Source: UBA2882 sp045542735
GTDB lineage: Bacteria > Bacillota > Clostridia > Lachnospirales > Lachnospiraceae
NCBI GenBank assembly: GCA_045542735.1
Contig: JAZQLQ010000027.1
Span: 1-62,928 of the forward strand
Reading direction: 5' to 3'
Length of the DNA stretch: 62,928 nt
Below are positions 22,940 through 31,662 of the stretch, piece by piece (position 1 is the first letter of the stretch; each line of letters begins with the position of its first letter). The position numbers and the translations under genes are program-made. The notes below the pieces were generated by a model. The model was not told the origin of the DNA. It made no database searches and saw nothing but the letters and a program-made list of their open reading frames with translations.

Positions 22940-24752
22940 CCGGACGAGTCTTCTCTTTTATCCTTTTCTTAATACACTCAAAGCTTTGAGGTCCTTGTTC
23001 CAGCAACAGCTGATGAAAAACTTTATTGCTAAAGTTTTCGCCCCAGTGTTCCATTGCCAGGTGGCGGCATTCCAGGATTTTGATGTAGCCGCCATAGTAG
23101 GCGATATAGGTTCCCGGCTCCGATACAATATAATCATAGATGGACTGAATATCTTCTTCTGTTGTGATGCCGATGCGATGGAGGTAAGGTCGTATCTCAG
23201 CAATGCCTGCACCTTCATAATGGATCATAATATCCAGAATAGAATACAGGCAAAGACAAATGCGGCGGTTATAAGCCAGATAATCGTAGTAAAGAAATGC
23301 ATTCTCGTTACCGGAAAGCTCTGCGGCAGCAGTCTTGGCGTATTCATAAGAAAGAAATTCCACATAAGTGGCATAGCCTTCTGTATAACCGCCAAAGTAG
23401 GAGATTCCCGCAAGGGAAGGAAGGCTGGACGAGGCTAAAGCATTGGCTGAAGTTACGGATTGATACAGATGTCCGGGAAATCCTTCGTGAGCCAGCGTGG
23501 TAAATAAAGAAACGCCTTCCGGAGTCTGACTGCGGTTGATATATATGACATTTTGTGTGGAGTCATCAATGGGTGGCGTAAAATAATAGGCGGGATTGGT
23601 GTGGTCTTCCATGGAAGGAGCCACATCTTTTATAACATAGGGATATTGGTCTACATTGGCAAAAGCAAAATCCCGACAGATTTCTTTTTTTAATATCTCA
23701 ATGCATTCCTCCGGAGAAAGCGCGGTCAACGGATCAGCACTACTGTTGTCATTTAGTAAATTGACAAAATAAGAGGGATTAGACTCCAACAATTGGTTCA
23801 GTTCTGTAAAATCAGCCATCATCTGACGGGAAAAGGCATTTTTCAAAGAAGTTACATTCACATCCTCTCCCAGTATTGTAGATATCTTGATTTCATAATA
23901 CTGTTTTCCGTTTTCATAGGCGCAAAGGCCCTGCTGGGAGGTCTGAGCACCTGATTTTAATACGGTCAGAGCATCGCCGGTTTTTTTATAGGCAGGTAAC
24001 AACACGGTTGTTACTAATCTCTCATTTTCGTTTATATAGTAGGCATATTCTTCTTCGGTGATCACGCGGTCGGCAAGGAGTGTCTCCAAACGACTTTCAA
24101 AGGTGGAGAGAAAAGGATTATTTATATCCTCCAATTCACAAAAATGATCCAAGGAAGCGATGGTCATATCAGCACAGGCGTCGCTCATAAACATGCCTTT
24201 TTCTGCTTTTTCTCTCTCGTATTGGCAAAGTCCTTCCAGATAACCGGGGATTAAAGATAAAATCTGCAAATAGGTATTAATGTCTTCTTTATTCCGAAGA
24301 GCAAATTCGGTTAAAAGGATGGGCAACTCATTTTGTACACCGCTATAAGGTGCAAAGGGCTCTTCAAAATATTCATATTGGGACATCTGTAGGCTATGGG
24401 ATAGATAAAAGGAAAGAGAATCCCGCAGATATACCAGAGAAGAATCCGCCTTGGTTAAATCCAGGGAAATTAATGCATCATAAACCTGTTGTAGTTCCTT
24501 TAAGTTCTCAGCCTCGGATTCCTTTGAATAAACCGGCATAGCGACAGCCTGTGGATCAGAATCCTTGGAAGAATCCGTTATCAGAAAATGTTGCATCAGG
24601 GAGTTTTCTGCCAGACTTTCTTCCAAAAGTTTATCGGTAATTGCCTGCAGATTGCGCCTGGGAGCAGTGCGTATGTATACAAAAGAAGTGATACCCAGAC
24701 TAAAAATTACCAAAAAGCAGAATAATAGAATTGTGGCGCGTTTTTTTAACAT
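22842..24752 (-). CDS. DUF885 family membrane-anchored protein (putative metallopeptidase)
   Basis: A ~636-residue protein with an N-terminal membrane anchor (residues ~5-25, LLFCFLVIFSLGI) and an extracytoplasmic DUF885 domain. The signature TLAHEGFPGHLYQ, with a metal-binding-type HEGFPGH motif, places it near the zinc peptidases; substrate unknown. ATG 24752 has AAGGGTG upstream; earlier in-frame ATGs lack a good site. The last ~30 residues read through a terminator-like hairpin and into the antisense of the SDR gene, which suggests that an original stop was lost. Confidence 0.8.
   Translation of the reverse strand: MLKKRATILLFCFLVIFSLGITSFVYIRTAPRRNLQAITDKLLEESLAENSLMQHFLITDSSKDSDPQAVAMPVYSKESEAENLKELQQVYDALISLDLTKADSSLVYLRDSLSFYLSHSLQMSQYEYFEEPFAPYSGVQNELPILLTEFALRNKEDINTYLQILSLIPGYLEGLCQYEREKAEKGMFMSDACADMTIASLDHFCELEDINNPFLSTFESRLETLLADRVITEEEYAYYINENERLVTTVLLPAYKKTGDALTVLKSGAQTSQQGLCAYENGKQYYEIKISTILGEDVNVTSLKNAFSRQMMADFTELNQLLESNPSYFVNLLNDNSSADPLTALSPEECIEILKKEICRDFAFANVDQYPYVIKDVAPSMEDHTNPAYYFTPPIDDSTQNVIYINRSQTPEGVSLFTTLAHEGFPGHLYQSVTSANALASSSLPSLAGISYFGGYTEGYATYVEFLSYEYAKTAAAELSGNENAFLYYDYLAYNRRICLCLYSILDIMIHYEGAGIAEIRPYLHRIGITTEEDIQSIYDYIVSEPGTYIAYYGGYIKILECRHLAMEHWGENFSNKVFHQLLLEQGPQSFECIKKRIKEKTRPVMDESFFEISNQSHHDISSVWSFRHQYRYSLR
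22921..22960. terminator. bidirectional terminator inside overlapping convergent ends
   Basis: Stem AAGACTCATCC/GGACGAGTCTT (one G-T pair) with a loop of ~6 bases, T-rich on both sides. It falls at the SDR stop codon but inside the DUF885 reading frame as it stands. Confidence 0.7.
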
Positions 24753-24916
24753 GAATGACACCCTTTTTTCTACATTCATATGCGCCTTTGCTTGCCCAAA
24801 ATACCTATATCCAATATTTGACATGCATTGCTTGCTGTGTTAGTCTAACAATTAGGTAAATATTCGCTTTTTTCTATAATAAATAGGAAAAAACGTTCCC
24901 ATAGGAGGCAGAAAAA

Positions 24917-26899
24917 ATGAACAAAGGGAAATATTATATTACAACAGCTATTGCCTATACATCCGGCAAACCCCATATCGGAAACAGCTATGAAATTGTA
25001 TTGGCAGACAGTATTGCAAGATTTAAAAGAAAAGATGGTTTTGACGTATTCTTCCAGACAGGAACCGACGAACACGGTCAGAAAATCGAGTTAAAGGCAG
25101 AAGAAGCCGGCGTGACACCCAAGGAATTCGTTGATGGTGTGGCAGGTCAGATTCAGGATATCTGTGATATGTTAAATACTTCTTATGATAAATTTATCCG
25201 TACAACCGATGATTATCATGAGAAACAGGTTCAGAAGATTTTTAAGAAATTATACGATCAGGGAGATATTTACAAAGGTGCATATGAAGGTATGTATTGT
25301 ACACCTTGTGAGTCCTTCTGGACAGAGTCCCAGTTGGTAGAGGGCAAATGCCCTGACTGTGGCAGAGATGTAAAGCCTGCCAAGGAAGAAGCTTATTTCT
25401 TTAAAATGAGTAAATATGCGGACAGATTGATTGAGCATATCAATACACATCCGGAGTTTATCCAGCCCGTAAGCCGTAAAAATGAGATGATGAACAACTT
25501 CCTTTTGCCCGGATTACAGGATCTTTGTGTATCCCGTACATCCTTCAAATGGGGTGTTCCTGTAGATTTTGACGATAAGCATGTAGTTTATGTATGGTTA
25601 GATGCTTTGACCAACTACATCACCGGTATCGGTTATGATGCAGAAGGCAACAGCACAGAGCAGTATGGTAAATTGTGGCCTGCAGACCTTCATTTGATTG
25701 GTAAGGACATCATCCGTTTCCATACCATTTACTGGCCGATTTTCCTTATGGCATTGGGTGAGCCTTTACCGAAGCAGGTATTTGGTCATCCTTGGTTGTT
25801 ACAGGGTGACGGCAAGATGAGTAAATCCAAAGGAAATGTGATTTATGCAGAGGATCTTGTAGATTTCTTTGGTGTAGATGCAGTGCGCTACTTCGTATTG
25901 CATGAAATGCCATTTGAAAATGATGGTGTTATCACATGGGAGTTAATGGTAGAGAGATTGAATTCCGACCTTGCTAATACATTGGGTAACTTGGTAAATC
26001 GTACCATTTCCATGAGTAATAAATATTTTGATGGTGTGGTAGCAAATAAAGGCGAGAGTGACGACGCAGCCCAGGCAGCTATTGACGCTGACTTAAAAGC
26101 AGTAGTGACAGATACCTACAACAGAGTGTCCAAAAAGATGGAGACACTCCGTGTGGCAGATGCCATGACAGAAATCTTTGCTTTGTTTAAACGTTGCAAT
26201 AAATATATCGACGAGACAGAACCGTGGGTACTTGCCAAGGACGAGGCAAAGAAAGACAGACTTGCCACAGTTTTATACAACTTAGTAGAAGGCATTGTTA
26301 TTGGTGCATCTTTATTAGAGCCCTTCATGCCTGAGACAACTGCGAAGATTGTAGCACAGTTAAATACAGAAGTGCGTAGCTTTGATGATATTGAGAAATT
26401 CGGTCTCTATCCTTCCGGAAGCAAGGTGACTGACAAGCCCGAGATTTTATTCCAGAGATTGGATGTAAAAGAAATCGTGGAAAAAGCAGATGCTATGTTT
26501 GAAGCGAGAAAGAAAGAAGCCGGAGTAGTAGAAGAAGTAGATGATGAACCGGTTATTGATATTGAGAAAAAACCGGAGATTACCTTTGATGATTTTGGTA
26601 AAATGCAGTTCCAGGTAGGAAAGATTATTGCCTGTGAAGAAGTGCCGAAGAGCAAAAAACTTCTTTGCTCTCAGGTAAAAGTTGGTAGTGAAGTAAAACA
26701 GATTGTATCCGGTATTAAAGCATATTACACACCGGAAGAAATGGTTGGCAAAGAGGTTATGGTTCTTGTGAACTTAAAACCTGCCAAATTAGCCGGTGTA
26801 TTATCTGAAGGCATGTTGCTTTGTGCAGAGGATGCAGAGGGTAACTTGGCATTGATGAAACCTGAGAAATCGATGCCTGCAGGAGCAGAAATCTGCTAG
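24917..26899 (+). CDS. metG: methionyl-tRNA synthetase
   Basis: Charges tRNA-Met with methionine. At 660 residues it is the long form: class I HIGN signature near residue 20, a four-cysteine zinc knuckle (CTPCESFW... CPDCGR, ~residues 128-148), KMSKSKGN at ~300 and a C-terminal tRNA-binding OB domain (FGKMQFQVGKIIACEEV onward, ~555-660) that dimerises the enzyme. It follows AGGAGG. The 80-base upstream gap is too short for a T-box leader; TATAAT at 24875-24880 may be its -10. Confidence 0.96.
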   Translation: MNKGKYYITTAIAYTSGKPHIGNSYEIVLADSIARFKRKDGFDVFFQTGTDEHGQKIELKAEEAGVTPKEFVDGVAGQIQDICDMLNTSYDKFIRTTDDYHEKQVQKIFKKLYDQGDIYKGAYEGMYCTPCESFWTESQLVEGKCPDCGRDVKPAKEEAYFFKMSKYADRLIEHINTHPEFIQPVSRKNEMMNNFLLPGLQDLCVSRTSFKWGVPVDFDDKHVVYVWLDALTNYITGIGYDAEGNSTEQYGKLWPADLHLIGKDIIRFHTIYWPIFLMALGEPLPKQVFGHPWLLQGDGKMSKSKGNVIYAEDLVDFFGVDAVRYFVLHEMPFENDGVITWELMVERLNSDLANTLGNLVNRTISMSNKYFDGVVANKGESDDAAQAAIDADLKAVVTDTYNRVSKKMETLRVADAMTEIFALFKRCNKYIDETEPWVLAKDEAKKDRLATVLYNLVEGIVIGASLLEPFMPETTAKIVAQLNTEVRSFDDIEKFGLYPSGSKVTDKPEILFQRLDVKEIVEKADAMFEARKKEAGVVEEVDDEPVIDIEKKPEITFDDFGKMQFQVGKIIACEEVPKSKKLLCSQVKVGSEVKQIVSGIKAYYTPEEMVGKEVMVLVNLKPAKLAGVLSEGMLLCAEDAEGNLALMKPEKSMPAGAEIC

Positions 26900-26943
26900 G
26901 AACGTATCGGACACATGGTTTTTGTGTAGCGGAAGGGAGAATT

Positions 26944-27882
26944 ATGGTAAATAAAACATATTTTACTTTTCCATCCAGAGATAATATTCATACCATTCAT
27001 GCCATCAAGTGGCAGTCTGATAAAGTGGAGCCTATTGCGGTATTGCAGTTGGTTCACGGCATGGCAGAGCATATCCGCCGCTACGAAGAGATGGCAAACT
27101 ATTTTGCAGAAAAAGGCTTTGTGGTAGTCGGAGACGATCATCTGGGACATGGTGAAACAGCAAAAGAATATGGTGATTATGGATATTTTTGCAGGAAAGA
27201 CCCGGTAACGGTTCTCGTAAGGGATGAGCACCGTCTGAAGAAGATTGTCCAAAAGGATTATGAAGGTCTGCCCTATTTTATCTTGGGGCACAGCATGGGT
27301 TCCTTGATTTTGCGCAATTATCTGTGCCGCTACGGCACCGGTATTGACGGGGCAATTATTTGTGCAACAGCCAACAACAGTAAGGTACAATTGTTTGGCG
27401 GAAAAGTGCTGACGAGTATTATGAAAATGGCAGGACAGAGTAAAACAAAAAGTGATTTACTGGATAAGATTTTATTTGGTTCTTGCAATAAGCGTACGGA
27501 CAAGAGAACACATTTTGATTGGCTATGCACCGATGAAAAAGTGGTAGATGCTTATATGAATGATCCGGAGTGTGGATTTTTATTTACAGTCAATGGATTT
27601 GATACCTTGATTGGTCTTGCAAAAGGTGCAAATAAAATGTCCAATCTGGAAAAGATGCCCAAGAAGTTGCCGGTTCTATTTATTGCAGGGGCGGAAGATC
27701 CCGTTGGCAATTATGGGAAAGCTGTGCAGGAGGTTTATGATATTTTCCTGAATTTGGATTTGACCAAAACACAGATAAAATTATACAATGATGCACGACA
27801 TGAGCTTTTAAATGAAAAGCAAAAAATGCAGGTGTATGAAGATGTATACAACTGGCTTGTGACAGAGATTCATAAGCCTTAG
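26944..27882 (+). CDS. alpha/beta hydrolase, monoacylglycerol-lipase/lysophospholipase-like
   Basis: A 312-residue serine hydrolase. The oxyanion region is QLVHGMAEHIRRYEE (~residues 36-50), the nucleophile elbow is GHSMGS (~116-121) and likely acid and base residues lie in GAEDPVGNYG (~249) and DARHELLNE (~283-291). The family hydrolyses monoacylglycerols, lysophospholipids or related esters. No signal peptide, so cytoplasmic. It sits 45 bases after metG with AAGGGAG as ribosome binding site. Confidence 0.85.
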   Translation: MVNKTYFTFPSRDNIHTIHAIKWQSDKVEPIAVLQLVHGMAEHIRRYEEMANYFAEKGFVVVGDDHLGHGETAKEYGDYGYFCRKDPVTVLVRDEHRLKKIVQKDYEGLPYFILGHSMGSLILRNYLCRYGTGIDGAIICATANNSKVQLFGGKVLTSIMKMAGQSKTKSDLLDKILFGSCNKRTDKRTHFDWLCTDEKVVDAYMNDPECGFLFTVNGFDTLIGLAKGANKMSNLEKMPKKLPVLFIAGAEDPVGNYGKAVQEVYDIFLNLDLTKTQIKLYNDARHELLNEKQKMQVYEDVYNWLVTEIHKP

Positions 27883-27903
27883 TTGAACCGAGAGGAAGTA
27901 AAG

Positions 27904-28806
27904 ATGAAAAAAATAATTCGTGTGATTTTGGTAAGTATGCTTTTGTCCTTGTTTTGTGGAATGACGGCAATGGCTGCGCCACCGGAAGGAACGATTGTGG
28001 CATTGGGTGAGGATTTGTCACCTGAGCAGCGGACAACCGTTTTAAATTTAATGGGATTGACAGAAGAAGATTTGGCATCTTGCACAGTCATTACCATCAC
28101 AAATGAGCAGGAGCATCAATATCTGGATGCTTATGTAGATCCGGCTGTTATTGGTACCAGAGCTTTGTCCAGTGTCATGGTTACTCCGGCAGAGAGCGGA
28201 CATGGTGTCATGGTATCCACCAAAAATATCAATTATTGCACCACGGGTATGTACCGCAATGCTTTGTTGACTGCGGGAGTACAGGATGCAGACATTCTGG
28301 TCGTAGGTCCTACCGAATTGTCCGGTACAGCAGCACTTATTGGAGCTATTAAAGCCTATGAAGAAATGAGTGGCGAGGATATCTCCGATGCCACCTTGGA
28401 TACAGCTATGAATGAGTTGGTTGCAACGGGTGAGATTGCAACGAAGAGCGCAAGCAGTGAGCAAGTTGAAGAGTTGATTGCTTACATCAAAGGCAAATTG
28501 GCGGCAGGTGAGCTTGATAACGAAGAGGAAATTCGTGTAGCAATTGCCGAAGGTGAAGAAAAGTTTGGTGTGGATCTGACCGATGAGGAAGTTCAGCAAA
28601 TTGTTGATTTTATGATGAAGATCAAAGAGTTAGGCTTGGACCCCAATATGCTGTTGGATCAGGCAGCAGACCTGTATGAGCAGTATGGAGATGAGTTGTT
28701 GCAAAAGGCACAAGATCCCGGATTCTGGGAAAGTGTGGGAAATTTCTTTGTGACAGCAGGTGAAGCCATTGTTGATTTTGTAAAAGATCTCTTTGGCTGG
28801 GAATAA
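27904..28806 (+). CDS. secreted DUF1002 protein
   Basis: A 300-residue exported protein with a Sec signal peptide (KKIIRVILVSMLLSLFCG, cleavage probably after AMA near residue 24) and a DUF1002 domain, a family found in Firmicutes without known function. The conserved GTRALSSVMVTP and NYCTTGMYRNALLTAG segments are visible. The C-terminus ends in a hydrophobic/aromatic stretch (AIVDFVKDLFGWE). It begins 21 bases after the hydrolase with AGAGGAAG, so the two are probably co-transcribed. Confidence 0.82.
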   Translation: MKKIIRVILVSMLLSLFCGMTAMAAPPEGTIVALGEDLSPEQRTTVLNLMGLTEEDLASCTVITITNEQEHQYLDAYVDPAVIGTRALSSVMVTPAESGHGVMVSTKNINYCTTGMYRNALLTAGVQDADILVVGPTELSGTAALIGAIKAYEEMSGEDISDATLDTAMNELVATGEIATKSASSEQVEELIAYIKGKLAAGELDNEEEIRVAIAEGEEKFGVDLTDEEVQQIVDFMMKIKELGLDPNMLLDQAADLYEQYGDELLQKAQDPGFWESVGNFFVTAGEAIVDFVKDLFGWE

Positions 28807-28863
28807 AAATTAAATATTTGCGAAAGATGATAGTGAAGATCCGAATCAGAAAGGAAGGACACT

Positions 28864-29841
28864 ATGAAAATCGCTTTTTATGCAACTAAGCCATATGACC
28901 GCATCTGGTTCGAACCACTCGCGCGGAAATATGGCTTTTCTATTCATTTTATTGAATTACCTTGTAATGAAGATACTATTTTTCTGGCAAGGGGCTATGA
29001 CGCCATCTGTGTATTTGTCAATGATCGGGTTAATGCCAAGATGATTGATGAATTGTACAATATGAAGGTAAAGGCAATCTTGCTACGTAGTGCCGGCTTT
29101 AACCATATTGACATCAAAGCGGCAGAGGATAAGATTGCGGTATTGCGTGTGCCCAGCTATTCACCGGAGGCTGTGGCGGAATATGCCATGGGATTACTAC
29201 TCTCCATCAACCGTTGCATTCACAAAGCCTATTACCGTACCCGAGACTTTAACATGAATATTAATGGTTTTATGGGTATGGATTTGAATCATAAGACGGC
29301 AGGAGTGGTAGGAACCGGAAAAATCGGCCAGGCAATGATCCGTATCCTGGAGGGATTTGGTATGAATATTATTGCCTATGATCCCTTTCCCAACGAAGAT
29401 CTCAATGTGGAATATGTTTCCATGGAAGAATTGTTCAAGCGGTCCGATGTCATCAGCCTGCATTGTCCTTTGACCAAAGAGACTAAGCACATGATTAATA
29501 AGAATAGTATAAAAATGATGAAGGATGGTGTGTATCTGGTCAACACATCCAGAGGATCACTCATTAACTCCGAAGATCTGTTGGAAGGACTTGTAGCAGG
29601 GAAATTTGGCGGCGTGGGTCTGGATGTCTATGAAGAGGAAGAAGGAATTTTCTATGAAGACCGTTCTGCGGATATTGTAGAAGATGATGTGTTGGCAAGA
29701 TTAATGACCTTCCCCAACGTCCTCATCACATCCCATATGGGATTTTTTACCCGGGAAGCAATGGAAGCCATTGCCACCCAGACGCTTGAAAACGCTTATT
29801 CGTTAGAAAATGGTTTGCCACTTGCAAATAAAGTGGTATAA
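28864..29841 (+). CDS. ldhA: D-lactate dehydrogenase (2-hydroxyacid dehydrogenase)
   Basis: NAD-dependent D-2-hydroxyacid dehydrogenase, 325 residues, most like fermentative D-lactate dehydrogenases. It has the NAD motif GVVGTGKIGQAM (~residues 144-155), NTSRGSLIN with the active-site Arg (~225-233), the DVYEEEEGIFYEDRS signature of D-LDH and the catalytic His in SHMGFFTREA (~290-299). It regenerates NAD by reducing pyruvate, in keeping with anaerobic fermentation. A perfect 18-bp hairpin begins at its stop codon. Confidence 0.88.
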   Translation: MKIAFYATKPYDRIWFEPLARKYGFSIHFIELPCNEDTIFLARGYDAICVFVNDRVNAKMIDELYNMKVKAILLRSAGFNHIDIKAAEDKIAVLRVPSYSPEAVAEYAMGLLLSINRCIHKAYYRTRDFNMNINGFMGMDLNHKTAGVVGTGKIGQAMIRILEGFGMNIIAYDPFPNEDLNVEYVSMEELFKRSDVISLHCPLTKETKHMINKNSIKMMKDGVYLVNTSRGSLINSEDLLEGLVAGKFGGVGLDVYEEEEGIFYEDRSADIVEDDVLARLMTFPNVLITSHMGFFTREAMEAIATQTLENAYSLENGLPLANKVV

Positions 29842-29875
29842 TACCCGTAAAGGCAGAGCCTTTACGGGTATTATA
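29837..29875 (+). repeat. perfect 18-bp inverted repeat at the ldhA stop
   Basis: TATAATACCCGTAAAGGC, a three-base AGA loop and the exact complement. It includes the ldhA stop codon and ends at the GGAG of the next gene. No T run follows on either strand as expected for an intrinsic terminator, so it may be an RNA stabiliser, processing site or operator. Confidence 0.8.
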
Positions 29876-29889
29876 GGAGTGAACAGTCT

Positions 29890-30366
29890 GTGGACGTAGG
29901 AATTGACAACATTCTGGTTCGTCCCATTACCAATGAAGAATGGGAAGATGCCATGGGACTTGCATGGAAGACATTCCTCAAGTTTGAAGGCGATGTATAT
30001 ACACAGGAAGGGATTGACAACTTTCGGGATTTTATCACCGATCAGACCTTACGCAAAATGTTTCTGGCAGGAGAATATATTGTGTACGGGGCGTTTTACA
30101 GAGGGCGTATTATCGGCGTGATATCTCTTCGAAATAAATCACATATTTCCTTGTTGTTTGTTGATGAAGAATTTCATAAAATAGGAGTAGGAAGAAAACT
30201 GGTCCATGCATTATGCAAGATACAAAGAGAGATTGGCAGTTATCGGTTGACGGTCAATTCTTCTCCTTATGCAGTGGGCTTTTATCACAAAGTTGGTTTT
30301 GTGGATACTAATCTGGAACAGGCCAAAGATGGTATCCGCTTTACACCAATGTCTTGGATTTTTTAA
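29890..30366 (+). CDS. GNAT family N-acetyltransferase
   Basis: A 158-residue GNAT protein. The acetyl-CoA-binding motif A is LFVDEEFHKIGVGRKLVHAL (outline, ~residues 92-111) and motif B is SSPYAVGFYHKVGF (~126-139). Substrate unknown. The start is a GTG with AGGAG directly after the ldhA hairpin. It lies 9 bases before the HD-GYP gene and probably shares a transcript with it. Confidence 0.83.
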   Translation: MDVGIDNILVRPITNEEWEDAMGLAWKTFLKFEGDVYTQEGIDNFRDFITDQTLRKMFLAGEYIVYGAFYRGRIIGVISLRNKSHISLLFVDEEFHKIGVGRKLVHALCKIQREIGSYRLTVNSSPYAVGFYHKVGFVDTNLEQAKDGIRFTPMSWIF

Positions 30367-30375
30367 GGGGTGCCT

Positions 30376-31638
30376 ATGGATTTTATCAGTAGCAAGAATA
30401 TATTCCTGTTAACCAGGGATACATTGAAGTTAATAGATAAACGACTGATGAAGCACGGCTCTCGAACCGGCTATATCCTTTATAAGATGCTGCAACAGCG
30501 GGGAGGATATGAGAAGTTTGAGATGGCGGAGCTTGTCATGCTTGCTACTTTACATGACATCGGTGCGTACAAAACCGACGATGTCAGCAATGTTGGTTAT
30601 TTTGAGGCCAAGAATTTTATGCCGCACTCCATTTATGGTTATCTGTTTTTGAAGTATCTTTCGCCAATGGAAGAAACTTCCAAGATCCTGTTATACCATC
30701 ACTTGGATCACATCCTGATTCAAAGCAAAAATTATACATATGGTGACGAGGCGGTGTTCCTCGCCCTTGCAGAAAAGATTGATATTTATAAAACGGCTTT
30801 GGGAGAGCGCTTTGATTTTGCCCTCTTTGAAAAGCACCGTGGAACCAAATATTCAGATGAAGCCTTGGATTTGTTTGAAAAAGCCATGGCAGAATGCGAC
30901 ATTTTTGCAAAAATAGAGAGTGAAGAGTTTGAGAAAGAATTGGATGAACTGATGGATTACATCATGTTTACCAATGAAGAAAAAAGACGTTATATGGAGA
31001 TGCTCATGTACTGTCTGGGACTTTCTACACCGATTAAGGTGGTAGACAGCGTGACTTCCATCTGTATTTGTGAAGAGCTGGCAACGCGTCTGTACCTGGA
31101 TGAAAAAGAAATAGAGAAGTTATACTACGGAGCGTTACTTCATGATGTAGGTATGCTGGCGATTCCCCGGGAGATTGTTGATGCTAGGAGAGCGTTGACT
31201 TCGGAAGAAAGAGCACAGGTGCAGAAACATGTGGAAATTGCCGAAAAAATATTCCGTAACCGTTTGGATGAAGAAGTTGTGGATATTGCCATGACACATC
31301 ATGAACGCTTAGATGGTAGCGGTTATCCTACAGGTATGAAAGATACTTCCATGAATATGGCACAAAAAATATTGCAGGTTGCTGATACTATGACAGCACT
31401 TGTCAATAAACGTGATTATAGAGATGCACTGGAAAAAGAAGAGGTTATTGCCATTTTGCAAAAAGAAGCAGATGCCAGACATTTTTCCAAACAGGTAGTA
31501 GATACTATGATTGTATTTTATGATGAGATTATGGAGAAGGTTCAATTAGAGTCCGGTCAGATTTTATTGTTACATAAAAAGTTAGAAGCGCAGTATGACC
31601 GTATTCATGAAAAATATAGTAAAATATTAAAGAAATAG
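30376..31638 (+). CDS. tandem HD / HD-GYP cyclic-di-GMP phosphodiesterase
   Basis: A 420-residue cytoplasmic protein with two HD-type modules. The first (~residues 1-190) has LATLHDIGAYKTDD and LLYHHLDH. The second (~205-420) is a good HD-GYP domain: LLHDVGMLAIP, KHVEIAEKI, THHERLDGSGYP and QVADTMTAL. HD-GYP proteins hydrolyse cyclic-di-GMP. No membrane or sensor segment is seen, so the first HD may be regulatory or a second enzyme. ATG 30376 with AAGGGG is preferred over GTG 30370. The neighbouring gene encodes a GGDEF cyclase, so synthesis and breakdown are paired. Confidence 0.85.
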   Translation: MDFISSKNIFLLTRDTLKLIDKRLMKHGSRTGYILYKMLQQRGGYEKFEMAELVMLATLHDIGAYKTDDVSNVGYFEAKNFMPHSIYGYLFLKYLSPMEETSKILLYHHLDHILIQSKNYTYGDEAVFLALAEKIDIYKTALGERFDFALFEKHRGTKYSDEALDLFEKAMAECDIFAKIESEEFEKELDELMDYIMFTNEEKRRYMEMLMYCLGLSTPIKVVDSVTSICICEELATRLYLDEKEIEKLYYGALLHDVGMLAIPREIVDARRALTSEERAQVQKHVEIAEKIFRNRLDEEVVDIAMTHHERLDGSGYPTGMKDTSMNMAQKILQVADTMTALVNKRDYRDALEKEEVIAILQKEADARHFSKQVVDTMIVFYDEIMEKVQLESGQILLLHKKLEAQYDRIHEKYSKILKK

Positions 31639-31662
31639 GGGAAAGTAATTGAGGAAAGGTAA

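Noticed and set aside
22896..23438. 180-codon plus-strand frame opposite the DUF885 gene
   Set aside because: Antisense of a clearly coding gene with a recognisable HEGFPGH motif; no ribosome binding site and no known family.
24840..24916. T-box or other riboswitch upstream of metG
   Set aside because: The gap is only ~75 bases, with no specifier or antiterminator structure.
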